From: Acidimicrobiaceae bacterium
GTDB lineage: Bacteria > Actinomycetota > Acidimicrobiia > Acidimicrobiales > Aldehydirespiratoraceae
Assembly (NCBI GenBank): GCA_028819505.1
Contig: JAPPLH010000085.1
Span: 1 to 58,467 of the forward strand
Length of the DNA stretch: 58,467 bases
Direction: 5' to 3'
Shown here: in pieces, positions 33,683-43,751 of the stretch
Position numbering within the stretch: the stretch's first letter is position 1
Layout of the letters: each line of letters begins with the position of its first letter
The notes under the pieces: generated by a model
Database searches by the model: none
What the model saw: only the letters and a program-made list of their open reading frames with translations
What the model was told of the DNA's origin: nothing
Position numbers and translations under genes: made by a program

Positions 33683-34063
33683 CTACTCGCGGACCGTCGC
33701 CAGTCGCTGGAAGATCCGCCTCGGCCGAGCGCTCCAGCGCAACTCGCCAGTCGCGGACTCCGTGTCGCACCCTGGGGACACCACGGCGGCGGATTCCACG
33801 CGGAGGCGAAGGCCGAGAGCACGAACCACATCCAGCACGGCGCCCAGCTCCAAGTCGCCGTCAACCGAGATGGCCCCTCGTAGATTCTCGCGCTGCGTCG
33901 GCGCCACTCGCGACATGGCCTCAGAACGGCAGATGTCTTCCAGAGTGAGAGCGATCACACACGGGTCTTCCTCCTGAACGGCCGCATCCAGATTGGCGAA
34001 CACGTCCGCCTCGGTACGGATACCGTCCGCCCCGTCCCACGGGAATGTCCTCGTCCTTCTCAT
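33683..34063 (-). CDS. HigA-type addiction-module antidote
   Basis: From ATG 34063 (MRRTRTFPWDGADG) the 126-residue protein has a helix-turn-helix of the addiction-module antidote type: ADVFANLDAAVQEEDPCVIA, then ICRSEAMSRVAPTQRENLRG and VLDVVRALGLRLRV. About 30 C-terminal residues have no family match and may be a late extension. It follows the toxin gene by one base, toxin first, as usual for HigBA. Confidence 0.78.
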   Translation of the reverse strand: MRRTRTFPWDGADGIRTEADVFANLDAAVQEEDPCVIALTLEDICRSEAMSRVAPTQRENLRGAISVDGDLELGAVLDVVRALGLRLRVESAAVVSPGCDTESATGELRWSARPRRIFQRLATVRE

Positions 34064-34064
34064 G

Positions 34065-34369
34065 TCAGTCCTCCACCTCCTCAACGTCGCGAGCCAGCTG
34101 GCGCGCCGACGCGATGTCACGTCTCTGACTGTCCTTGTCGCCGCCCGCAAGCAGAATGACCGCCGAGTGGCCACGTCTCACAAAGTACACGCGATAGCCG
34201 GGGCCGTAGTCGACGCGCATCTCGGAGATGCCGCCGCCAACCGACTTCACGTCGCCTGGGTTCCCGGCCTTGAGCCTGCGGATCCGCATCTCGATTCGAA
34301 TCCGAGCCTGCTCGTCCGAATCGCCGCAAGCCAGTGGCGGAAGGCGCTCGTCTGCTGAACTTGTAGCAT
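34065..34369 (-). pseudogene. HigB/RelE-type toxin with a one-base frameshift
   Basis: The natural start is ATG 34369, giving MLQVQQTSAFRHWLAAIR. The frame is then lost near 34316. In the next frame the family continues as DEQARIRIEMRIRRLKAGNP, then VKSVGGGISEMRVDYGPGYR and VYFVRRGHSAVILLAGGDK. Adding one G in the CGG/GAC junction restores a normal protein of about 101 residues of the RelE killer family. From the internal ATG at 34289 only 74 residues, lacking the first helices, could be made. Either a real mutation or a sequencing error in a G run is possible. Confidence 0.75.
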
Positions 34370-34456
34370 GAATATTGATATATCATGATATTGAAGTCAC
34401 TAGAGCCAGAACAGACGTGATTCCGTCGATCTGGCAATGCCTCCAGCACTCGTTGG

Positions 34457-35578
34457 TCACAAGGCGATGCCGAGGAGGCCGGCGGCGGCGGTGACGGCGT
34501 GGCCCGCCTGGGCGGCATTGTCCACGGCGGTGAGAGCGGCGGGGACGTTGAGGTCGTCGTCCAGGCGTTGGCGTACTTCGTGCAGGAGTTCGGAGGCATC
34601 CCCGCCCCGGGGAGCGCGGCGCCACAGGGTCAGGCGTTGCTCGGCTTCTTCCAGCAGCGTGTCGTGCCAGGGCCAAGGGGTGCGGTAGTGCTGGGACATG
34701 AGGGCCAGGCGGATAACCATGGGCTCATGGTCCCGGCGCAGGTCGTGGACGAACACCAGGTTGCCGAGCGACTTCGACATCTTGGAGCCCCGGTGGTGCA
34801 CCAGCGCCTGGTGCATCCAGTGCCGGGCGAACGGCTTGCCGGTCACCGCCTCGGACTGGGCCCGCTCGCACTCGTGGTGGGGGTAGAGCAGGTCCGCTCC
34901 CCCGCCGTGCAGGTCGATGGTCTCGCCCAGCTCCCGCAGCGCCAGCGTCGAGCACTCGACGTGCCAGCCGGGCCGCCCCGGCCCCCAGCGGGACTCCCAC
35001 GCCGGCTCGCCGGCTCGGGCCTGCTGCCACAGCACGAAGTCGAGCCGATCCCGCTTGGCCGGGTCGTCGGGATCGTCGCGCCACTGGCGGGCCAGCTCGA
35101 CCATGTGGTCGCGCCCGAATCCCGACAGCGATCCGAAGCCGCCGAAGGCCTGCGTGTCGAAGTACACGCTTCCGCCGGAGCGGTACGCCAAGCCCCGCTC
35201 CAGGGCGGCGTGGATGAAGCCCCGGATGTCGGGGATGGCCGACGTCGCCCTGGGCTCGGAGGCCGGCGGCAGGGTGTTCAGCGCGGCCATGTCGTCGTCG
35301 AAGCGGGCCGTCTGATGGAAGGCCAGGTCGAGGTAGTGGACCCCCCGGCGGTCGGCTGCGGCCAGGATGTCGTCGTCGACGTCGGTGATGTTGCGCACGC
35401 AGCGGGTCTGGTGGCCCATGTCCCGGAGGCGCCGCTGCAGCACGTCGTAGGTGATGTAGGTGGCGGCGTGCCCCAAGTGGGTGGCGTCGTAGGGGGTGAT
35501 GCCGCACACGTACATGCGCACCACCGGCGGGGCGTCGAAGTCCACCACCGCGCCCCGGGCAGTGTCATAGAGCCGCAC
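34457..35578 (-). CDS. mshC: L-cysteine:1D-myo-inositol 2-amino-2-deoxy-alpha-D-glucopyranoside ligase
   Basis: A 373-residue class I synthetase relative. GTG 35578 (VRLYDTARGAVVDFDAPPVV) is chosen since family similarity begins there. It has CGITPYDATHLGHAATYITY (HIGH-like site), YVCGI and CERAQS segments around the zinc site, the stretch GRPGWHVECSTLALRELGET and KMSKSLGN. YDATHLGH is characteristic of MshC, the ATP-dependent ligase that joins cysteine to GlcN-Ins in mycothiol synthesis. A CysS paralogue is the alternative, but CysS usually has YNYIHIGN. It is divergent from the inhA-like gene with only 24 bp between start codons. Confidence 0.83.
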   Translation of the reverse strand: MRLYDTARGAVVDFDAPPVVRMYVCGITPYDATHLGHAATYITYDVLQRRLRDMGHQTRCVRNITDVDDDILAAADRRGVHYLDLAFHQTARFDDDMAALNTLPPASEPRATSAIPDIRGFIHAALERGLAYRSGGSVYFDTQAFGGFGSLSGFGRDHMVELARQWRDDPDDPAKRDRLDFVLWQQARAGEPAWESRWGPGRPGWHVECSTLALRELGETIDLHGGGADLLYPHHECERAQSEAVTGKPFARHWMHQALVHHRGSKMSKSLGNLVFVHDLRRDHEPMVIRLALMSQHYRTPWPWHDTLLEEAEQRLTLWRRAPRGGDASELLHEVRQRLDDDLNVPAALTAVDNAAQAGHAVTAAAGLLGIAL

Positions 35579-35602
35579 GTTCTCAAGGTAGCGTTGGCGG
35601 CC

Positions 35603-36370
35603 GTGGGCATCCTCGACGGCAGGCGCATCGTCATCACCGGCGTGCTGACCGACGCCTCGCTGGCCTACGGCGCGGCCGAACTGGCGCTGGCCGAGGGCGC
35701 CGAGATCCTGGTGACCGGGGCCGGACGGGCGATGCGCCTCACGCAGCGCACGGCCCGCAAGCTCGGCGACGGCATCGAGGTGGTGGAGTTCGACGTCACC
35801 GAGCCGTCCCATGCCGACGCCCTGCGCGACCATCTGGCAACCAGCTGGGGGCAGGTGGACGGCGCGCTCCACGCCATCGGGTTCGCGCCCGAGATCTGCC
35901 TGGGCGGCACGTTCATGGACGCTGCCTGGGAAGACGTCAGGGTGGCCCTGGAGATATCCACCTACTCGCTCAAGATGCTGGCCGACGCGGTGGCCCCGCT
36001 GATGCCGGCGGGCGGCTCGATCGTGGGGCTGGACTTCGACGCCGCCCGGGCCTGGCCCGCGTACGACTGGATGGGCGTGGCCAAGGCCGGCCTCGAATCC
36101 ACCTGCCGGTACCTGGCCCGCTATCTGGGGCCGCAGGGCATCAGGGTGAACCTGGTATCGGCCGGGCCGATGAGGACGATGGCCGCCCGTTCGATCCCAG
36201 GGTTCTCAGCATTCGAGGACGCCTGGGCGCAGCGGGCGCCGCTCGGATGGAGCGTCACCGACCCGTCCGCAGTGTCCCGCACGGTCGTGGCCATGCTGAG
36301 CGACTGGCTGCCGGCCACCACCGGTTCGATCATCCAGGCCGACGGCGGCTACCACGCCATCGGCGCCTGA
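35603..36370 (+). CDS. Enoyl-ACP reductase, InhA/FabI type
   Basis: A 255-residue short-chain reductase of the enoyl-ACP reductase family, from GTG 35603 (VGILDGRRIVITGVLTDASL). The NADH-binding start GVLTDASLAYGAA, AIGFAPE, and the catalytic Y-x6-K (YDWMGVAKAGLE) agree closely with mycobacterial InhA, as do GIRVNLVSAGPMRTMAARSI and GSIIQADGGYHA. It completes each fatty-acid elongation cycle in the cytosol. With a 24-bp gap to the divergent mshC start, the promoters must overlap or lie inside the other gene. Confidence 0.9.
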   Translation: MGILDGRRIVITGVLTDASLAYGAAELALAEGAEILVTGAGRAMRLTQRTARKLGDGIEVVEFDVTEPSHADALRDHLATSWGQVDGALHAIGFAPEICLGGTFMDAAWEDVRVALEISTYSLKMLADAVAPLMPAGGSIVGLDFDAARAWPAYDWMGVAKAGLESTCRYLARYLGPQGIRVNLVSAGPMRTMAARSIPGFSAFEDAWAQRAPLGWSVTDPSAVSRTVVAMLSDWLPATTGSIIQADGGYHAIGA

Positions 36371-36446
36371 GAGGTCATCCCGCTTTCTTGATGCAGATTT
36401 ACGCATTATTTCGGCACAACTGCACTAAGAACGGATGGGACGCGGA

Positions 36447-37505
36447 TCAGGCGCCGTTGTCGTCGGTCTCGTCGAAGATGTCGCCCACCAGCGCCTCCAG
36501 GACATCCTCGAGGGTGACGACGCCGAGCATCCGCCCGGCCTCGTTGCGCACCAGCGCCATGTGAACCCGCGACGTGCGCATGTGAAGCAGCAGGTCGCGG
36601 CCGGCCATGTCGGGGCCCACCACCCGCATGCGGCGCACCAGTTCCAGCGGCACGGGATCCTCGCGGGCCCCGGCCAGCATCCGGAGCAGGTCCTTGGCGT
36701 GCACGAACCCCAGCACGTCGCCCGGATCGGACCCCCACACCGGGATCCGGGTGTGGCCCGTGGCGGCCACGACATCCTCGAGCTGGGCGACCGACGCTCC
36801 GCTGGGCACGGCCACCAGCCGGTCGGCGGGCACCATCACCGACCCGACCGACTGGGCGCGGAACTCCAGCGCGCCCGACAGCAGTTCGTGCTCGGTGGGC
36901 TCGATCACCCCCTCCTCGCGGGCGCCGGCCAGCAGCGTGTGGAACTCGTTGATGGTGAGCGCGGTGTTGATCTCGTCCACCGGCTTGATGCCCATCAGGC
37001 GCACGATCCCCGCCGACACCGCGTTGAGCGACCAGATGGCCGGCTTGAACACGACACCGTAGATCCGCATGGCCGGCGCCAGCAGCCTCGCCGACGACTC
37101 GGGTTCGGTGATGGCCATGTTCTTGGGGACCATCTCGCCCACCACCACATGCAGCGTGGTGACCACGAACAGCGCCACCGCGAACGAGATGGTGTGCAGG
37201 ACGCCCGACGGGACCTCGACGACCCGCTCGATGACCGGCTCGATGAGATGGGCGATCGCCGGCTCGGCCACATAGCCCAGCACCAGCGAGGCCATGGTTA
37301 TCCCGAGTTGGGCGCCCGCGAGCTGGATCTGCAGGTCGCGCACCGCCGCCAGCGCCACCCGGCTGCGGCGGTCCCCGGCTGCGGCGGCTGTCTCGAGGCG
37401 GGCGGCGCGGGCCGCGACCAGCGCGAACTCGGCGGCCACGAAGAAGGCGTTGGCCCCGAGCATCACCACCGCCACCACCAGGGCCACGACCGTGCCCGTG
37501 CTCAC
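36447..37505 (-). CDS. CNNM/HlyC-CorC family membrane protein
   Basis: From GTG 37505 (VSTGTVVALVVAVVMLGANA) the protein has 352 residues. The DUF21 membrane domain has about four hydrophobic segments (ALVVAVVMLGANAFFVAAEF, LGITMASLVLGYVAEPAI). Two CBS domains follow (GSVMVPADRLVAV...HTRIPVWGSDPGDVLGFVHA). It stops shortly after the second CBS (VVTLEDVLEALVGDIFDE), so the usual C-terminal CorC_HlyC domain is absent. Family members are linked to magnesium or cobalt extrusion. Its start overlaps the stop of the paralogue upstream (GTGA). Confidence 0.87.
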   Translation of the reverse strand: MSTGTVVALVVAVVMLGANAFFVAAEFALVAARAARLETAAAAGDRRSRVALAAVRDLQIQLAGAQLGITMASLVLGYVAEPAIAHLIEPVIERVVEVPSGVLHTISFAVALFVVTTLHVVVGEMVPKNMAITEPESSARLLAPAMRIYGVVFKPAIWSLNAVSAGIVRLMGIKPVDEINTALTINEFHTLLAGAREEGVIEPTEHELLSGALEFRAQSVGSVMVPADRLVAVPSGASVAQLEDVVAATGHTRIPVWGSDPGDVLGFVHAKDLLRMLAGAREDPVPLELVRRMRVVGPDMAGRDLLLHMRTSRVHMALVRNEAGRMLGVVTLEDVLEALVGDIFDETDDNGA

Positions 37506-38809
37506 GGCGACGCCTCCGGAAAGGCCGGGCCCGGCGCCGGGCCCGGCGCCGGCCCGCGGTTCACGCCGGGCTCGGTTCCGGCCGCCGCCGGGGTCACCAC
37601 CCTCACGGCGGCGATCCTCAGCCCGTCGACGGCCACAACCTCGAGGCGCCACCCGTCCACGGTGACCATCTCGCCGGGCACCGGGATGTGGCCCAACCGG
37701 TCCAGCACCAACCCGGCCAGCGTCTCGTAGCCACCGTCGGGCATGGTGAAGCCGGTGGCGTCGAGCACCTCGTCGGTGTGGAGCGACGCGGGCAGCACCG
37801 TCGAGCCCCGAGACTCGGACCGGGTGCGCTCAGGGGTGGACGAGTCGTGCTCGTCGTCGATCTCGCCGACGATCTCCTCCAGCACGTCCTCGAGGGTGAT
37901 GATCCCAGCGGTGCCGCCGTGCTCGTCGACCACCACCGCGAGCAGGCCCGCGCCGGTGCGCAGGTCGTCCAGCATGTCGTCGAGGTCGCGCGACTCCGGC
38001 ACGGCCAGCACCGGCTGCATCAGCTGCGACACCGGCGTGGACGGCCGTTCCGGCCCGGGCACTGCGAACAACGACTTCACGTGGACGACGCCGGCCACGT
38101 TGTCGAGATGGCCCGCCATGACCGGGAACCGGGAATGGCCGGTGCGGGCGGCCAGATCGGCCAGGTCGGCCACCGAGGCGTCGGCCTCGACGGCGACCAC
38201 CTCCACCCTCGGCACCATGGCGTCGTCGGCCTGCTTGTCGGCCAGCCGGATCGACCGGGTGAGCAGCCGCACCTCGCCCTCGTCGAGCATCCCCTCCTCC
38301 CCCGAGGAGACGAAGAGGTGCTCGAGCTCGTCGCGGTCGGGCACCGTGTCGATCTCCTCGCGCGGCTCCATGCCGAGGCGGCGCACCATCCAGTTGGCCG
38401 AGCCGTTGAGGAACGCCACCACGGGCCGGGCCAGCACGCCGTACACGGTGGTCGGCACGGCCACGGCCACCGCCATCCCGAACGGCTTGGTGGTGGCCAC
38501 GGCCTTGGGGACGAGCTCGCCCATCATCATCTGCACGACGGTGGCCAGGACCAGCGCGACCGCGACGGAGACGCCCCAGGGCGTGCTCGTCCCGAACAGG
38601 GCCTCGACTCCGGGCGCGATCATCGGCGCCAGGGCCGGTTCGATCATGAAGCCGAGCAGCAACGACGAGACGGTGATGCCGATCTGGGCGCCGGACAGGT
38701 GGAACGACAGCCGGGCCACCAGGCGCTGGACCATGCGGGCCCGCCGGTCGCCCGCCCCGGCCCGCTCGTCCACCCGGGTCCGGTCCACCGCCACCAGGGC
38801 GAACTCCAT
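37502..38809 (-). CDS. CNNM/HlyC-CorC family membrane protein with transporter-associated domain
   Basis: At least 435 residues. The first ATG (38809, MEFALVAVDRTRVDERAG) lies inside the family's first membrane helix. The missing helix ETALWLLAALALIAANAFFV is encoded in frame just upstream, but no ATG, GTG or TTG precedes it. The best candidate is ATC at 38875, four bases after GGAGG. The order is DUF21, two CBS repeats (DDAMVPRVEVVAVEADASVA; DVLEEIVGEIDDE) and CorC_HlyC (LPGRLEVVAVDG-type core, GWRLEVVAVDGLRIAAV). The Gly/Pro-rich tail (PGPAPGPAFPEASP) is unusual. It forms a pair with the shorter paralogue. Confidence 0.85.
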   Translation of the reverse strand: MEFALVAVDRTRVDERAGAGDRRARMVQRLVARLSFHLSGAQIGITVSSLLLGFMIEPALAPMIAPGVEALFGTSTPWGVSVAVALVLATVVQMMMGELVPKAVATTKPFGMAVAVAVPTTVYGVLARPVVAFLNGSANWMVRRLGMEPREEIDTVPDRDELEHLFVSSGEEGMLDEGEVRLLTRSIRLADKQADDAMVPRVEVVAVEADASVADLADLAARTGHSRFPVMAGHLDNVAGVVHVKSLFAVPGPERPSTPVSQLMQPVLAVPESRDLDDMLDDLRTGAGLLAVVVDEHGGTAGIITLEDVLEEIVGEIDDEHDSSTPERTRSESRGSTVLPASLHTDEVLDATGFTMPDGGYETLAGLVLDRLGHIPVPGEMVTVDGWRLEVVAVDGLRIAAVRVVTPAAAGTEPGVNRGPAPGPAPGPAFPEASP

Positions 38810-38937
38810 GGCGACGAAGAAGGCGTTGGCGGCTATGAGCGCCAGCGCGGCCAGAAGCCACAGCGCGGTCTCGATCGCTCCTCCCAGGATCGTCCGGGCC
38901 TGTCAGCCGCGAATCTAGCCCGCTGCGCCGTTGCTTC

Positions 38938-38985
38938 CCGCTCTTGTTCGCTGGGCTCACGGGCCGCCCGGGCCACGGCCCCGCC
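38938..38985 (-). repeat. Interspersed coding-permissive repeat, intergenic copy
   Basis: CCCGCTCTTGTTCGCTGGGC and GGGCCGCCCGGGCCACGGCC follow each other here, one base off the core in the left part. It lies between the CNNM gene and the ABC exporter, outside any supported gene. Confidence 0.8.
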
Positions 38986-39046
38986 AACTTGCCTTGCAGG
39001 AGTCCTGGTTGGACGCGCAGGTCCGCTCGGCCCGTAACTTGGCCTG

Positions 39047-40819
<1,773 letters not shown>

Positions 40820-40831
40820 GGCGTTGCGATT

Positions 40832-40885
40832 CCCGCTCTTGTTCGCTGCGCTCACGGGCCGCTCGGGCCACGGCCTCGCTCGGAG
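40832..40885 (-). repeat. Interspersed coding-permissive repeat between two ABC genes
   Basis: The longest intergenic copy: CCCGCTCTTGTTCGCTGCGC then ACGGGCCGCTCGGGCCACGG and CCTCGCT. It sits between the two exporter genes, reverse to their direction of transcription. The surrounding 155-bp gap holds nothing else I can name. Confidence 0.85.
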
Positions 40886-40973
40886 GGCGCTCACCCCGCG
40901 ATCTCGTGACGGACTCGCTCGGCCTCAGGGGCGCCGCCGACGATGCGGCCCGCGCCGGCCGGCAGGCGGGCTG

Positions 40974-42923
40974 ATGTTCCAGTCGCCGGTCGGGATGCGC
41001 AGCGGACCGTCCTCGGTCCAGGCCGCGGCCCAGGCCGGTCTGCCCCACGCGGAGGTGCCCGGCGATCTGAGGGCCCGGGTCGAGCGGGCGCTGGCCGACG
41101 AGCCGGCCCATCCCGATCCCGGGGTGAAGTGGTCCCGCACTGCCGACGGGTCCGGCAGCCGGTTCGGGCTGGGGCGGTTCATGTGGCCGCACCGCTACCG
41201 GCTGGCGGTGGCCCTCCTGCTGGTGGCCGCCGAGACCGTCGCGCTGCAGCTCGGCCCCGTGCTCACCCAGATCGGGGTGGACGACGGCATCGTGGCCCGC
41301 GACCGCAGCGTGCTGGTCGCTGCGGCCCTGGCCTATGTGGTCCTGCTGGCTGTGGCCGCCGGCGCCGGCGCGATCAGGACGGCGTTCACCGGCAGGCTCG
41401 GCGAGCGGCTGATGGAGCGCCTGCGGGTCCGGACGTTCGAGCACATGCAGCGCCAGCAGATGGACTTCTACACCACCGAGAGGGCCGGGGTGCTGCTGAC
41501 CCGCATGACGTCCGACATCGAGGCGCTGTCGGTTCTGTTCAACGAGGGCATCGTCAACTTCGCAGTCCAGGGTCTCACTCTGGTGGTGATCACCGTCCTG
41601 CTGTTCAACTACGACCCGCTGCTGGCCCTCATCACCCTGGCCGCGGCAGTGCCGCCGACGCTGGCGTCCTCGCTGTGGTTCCGGCGGCGGGCCGCGGCCG
41701 ACTACCGCAGCGTGCGCGACCGCATCGGCGACCTGCTCGGCAACCTCCAGGAGTCCCTGGCCGGCATCCGGGTCATCGCCGCCCACGACCGGCGCGACGC
41801 CAACGTCGCCGAGCACCGCCGGGTGGTGAACCGCCACCGCGACGCCAACCTGCGAGCGTCGCGGGCCAACTCCCTCTACGGGCCGGGCAGCGAGGCCATC
41901 GGCATCGCCACCCAGGCGGTGCTCCTGGCCGTCGGCGGCGCCATGACGGCCAGCGGCCGGATCACAGTGGGAGAGCTGGCCGCCTACCTGCTGTTCCTGA
42001 CCGCCTTCTTCGCCCCGGTGCAGGCGCTGGTGCAGCTGTACAACTCCTACCAGCAGGGCGGCGCGGCCATCGCCAAGCTGCGCGAGCTGTTCGGCACCGA
42101 ACCGACGGTGACAGATCGTCCCGGCGCTGAGGCCCTCGGGGAGGTGCGCGGCGAGATCACCCTGGACGGCGTGTGCTTCTCGTACCGCGGCGGCCACCGC
42201 GTGCTCCACGACGTCAGCCTGCAGGTCTCGCCGGGGGAGACGATCGCGCTGGTGGGCGAGACCGGGGCGGGCAAGACGACCGTCGCCCGCCTCATCGCCC
42301 GGTTGTACGACCCGACGGAGGGCGCGGTTCGCATCGACGGCCGCGACCTGCGCGATGTCACCGTCACGAGCCTGCGGTCCCAGATCGGGGTCGTGTCCCA
42401 GGAGCCCTTCCTGTTCGCGGGAACGGTGCGCGACAACGTGGGCTTCGCCCGCCCCGGCGCGACCGACGCCGAGTTGCTCGCGGCTCTCGACGCCGTCGGT
42501 ATGAGCGAGGTGGTGGAGCGTCTCGGCGGCCTCGACGGCATCGTCCACGAGCGGGGCGCCACGCTGTCGGCGGGAGAGCGCCAGCTGCTGGCCCTGGCCC
42601 GGACGTTCGTCTCCGGGCCCCGCATGCTGGTGCTCGACGAGGCCACCAGCAACCTCGACCTGCGCTCGGAAGCCCAGATCGAGCAGGCGCTCGACGTGCT
42701 GCTTCGAGGGCGGACCGCGGTGATCATCGCCCACCGCCTGGCCACGGCCCGCCGGGCCGACCGCATCGCGGTGGTCGACTCAGGCCGGATCGTCGAGATC
42801 GGGAGCCACCGCGAACTGGTGGAGTTGGGCGGACGTTATGCGACGATGTTCGACATGTGGGAGAGCCACGCCGAAGGGTCCCGGGCCGCTCACGCTCGGG
42901 ATCGGGACGGCCAGACCCCATGA
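40974..42923 (+). CDS. ABC exporter half-transporter, permease plus ATPase, partner of the preceding gene
   Basis: A 649-residue protein from ATG 40974 (MFQSPVGMRSGPSSVQAAAQ); reading farther upstream would only translate the repeat. A 70-residue hydrophilic N terminus precedes six membrane segments, with FEHMQRQQMDFYTTERAGVL as the first coupling region. The ATPase has GETGAGKTT, VVSQEPFLFAGTVRDNV, a variant signature LSAGERQLLALARTF and Walker B MLVLDEATSNLD with the catalytic Glu. With a complete Glu here and Asp in the partner, a heterodimeric exporter with one full-strength site is likely. Its stop overlaps the next start (ATGA). Confidence 0.9.
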   Translation: MFQSPVGMRSGPSSVQAAAQAGLPHAEVPGDLRARVERALADEPAHPDPGVKWSRTADGSGSRFGLGRFMWPHRYRLAVALLLVAAETVALQLGPVLTQIGVDDGIVARDRSVLVAAALAYVVLLAVAAGAGAIRTAFTGRLGERLMERLRVRTFEHMQRQQMDFYTTERAGVLLTRMTSDIEALSVLFNEGIVNFAVQGLTLVVITVLLFNYDPLLALITLAAAVPPTLASSLWFRRRAAADYRSVRDRIGDLLGNLQESLAGIRVIAAHDRRDANVAEHRRVVNRHRDANLRASRANSLYGPGSEAIGIATQAVLLAVGGAMTASGRITVGELAAYLLFLTAFFAPVQALVQLYNSYQQGGAAIAKLRELFGTEPTVTDRPGAEALGEVRGEITLDGVCFSYRGGHRVLHDVSLQVSPGETIALVGETGAGKTTVARLIARLYDPTEGAVRIDGRDLRDVTVTSLRSQIGVVSQEPFLFAGTVRDNVGFARPGATDAELLAALDAVGMSEVVERLGGLDGIVHERGATLSAGERQLLALARTFVSGPRMLVLDEATSNLDLRSEAQIEQALDVLLRGRTAVIIAHRLATARRADRIAVVDSGRIVEIGSHRELVELGGRYATMFDMWESHAEGSRAAHARDRDGQTP

Positions 42924-43750
42924 CAATGCAGGCGGCACCGGCACCCAGGGCCGGCCGCGGCGGCGCGGTGCTGTCGTTGCGGGGCGTTCAGCGCACGATC
43001 GACGGCGCCTGCCTGCTGCGGGACGTCGACTGGGAGGTGCGACCGGCCCAGAGGTGGGTTGTGCTCGGCCTGAACGGTTCGGGCAAGACCACCCTCGTGA
43101 GAATCGCCACGATGTGGGATCACCCCTCCGCTGGCGTGGTGGAGCTGCTCGGCGAGCGTCTGGGGCGAACCGACGTGCGGCGGCTGCGAGCCAGGGTCGG
43201 GTTCACCAGCGCGGCGATGGCGGCCATGCTGCGGCCGTCGCTGACCGCGGCCGAGGTGGTGATGACGGCCAAGCACGCCGCGCTGGCCCCGTGGTGGCAC
43301 GCCTACGACGCCGACGACGCCGGCCGGGCTCGGGCCGCGCTGGAGCGCGTCGGCTGCGGAGACCGCCTCGACCAGCGCTTCGGGACGCTGTCCTCGGGCG
43401 AGCAGCAGCGGGTGCTGCTGGCTCGAGCCCTGTCGATGGCGCCGGGGGTGATAGTCCTCGACGAGCCCAACGCCGGGCTCGACCTGGCCGGCCGCGAGCA
43501 GCTGGTAGTCACCCTGAGCGGCCTGGCCACCGACCCGGCGACCCCGCCGCTCGTGCTGGTGACCCACCACACCGACGAGATACCGGACGGGTTCACCCAC
43601 GCGCTGCTGCTGCGAGACGGCGCGGTGCTGGCGTCAGGCCCGTTGGACGAGACGCTGACGAGCAAGAACCTCTCGGAGTGCTTCGGGCTCGACCTCACCC
43701 TGGAGCGCCGCCACGGACGCTGGACCGCCCGGGCCGCCCGGAGCAGTTGA
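42920..43750 (+). CDS. Stand-alone ABC transporter ATPase
   Basis: A 276-residue protein with a single nucleotide-binding domain: LGLNGSGKTTLVRI (Walker A), signature LSSGEQQRVLLARAL, Walker B VIVLDEPNAGLDL and the switch VTHHTDEIPDGFTHALLLRD. It resembles the ModF/YlmA-type ATPases, for which no dedicated permease is known. It overlaps the exporter gene by four bases and probably shares its mRNA. No permease gene is next to it, so a regulatory or soluble function is possible. Confidence 0.87.
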   Translation: MTMQAAPAPRAGRGGAVLSLRGVQRTIDGACLLRDVDWEVRPAQRWVVLGLNGSGKTTLVRIATMWDHPSAGVVELLGERLGRTDVRRLRARVGFTSAAMAAMLRPSLTAAEVVMTAKHAALAPWWHAYDADDAGRARAALERVGCGDRLDQRFGTLSSGEQQRVLLARALSMAPGVIVLDEPNAGLDLAGREQLVVTLSGLATDPATPPLVLVTHHTDEIPDGFTHALLLRDGAVLASGPLDETLTSKNLSECFGLDLTLERRHGRWTARAARSS

Positions 43751-43751
43751 T

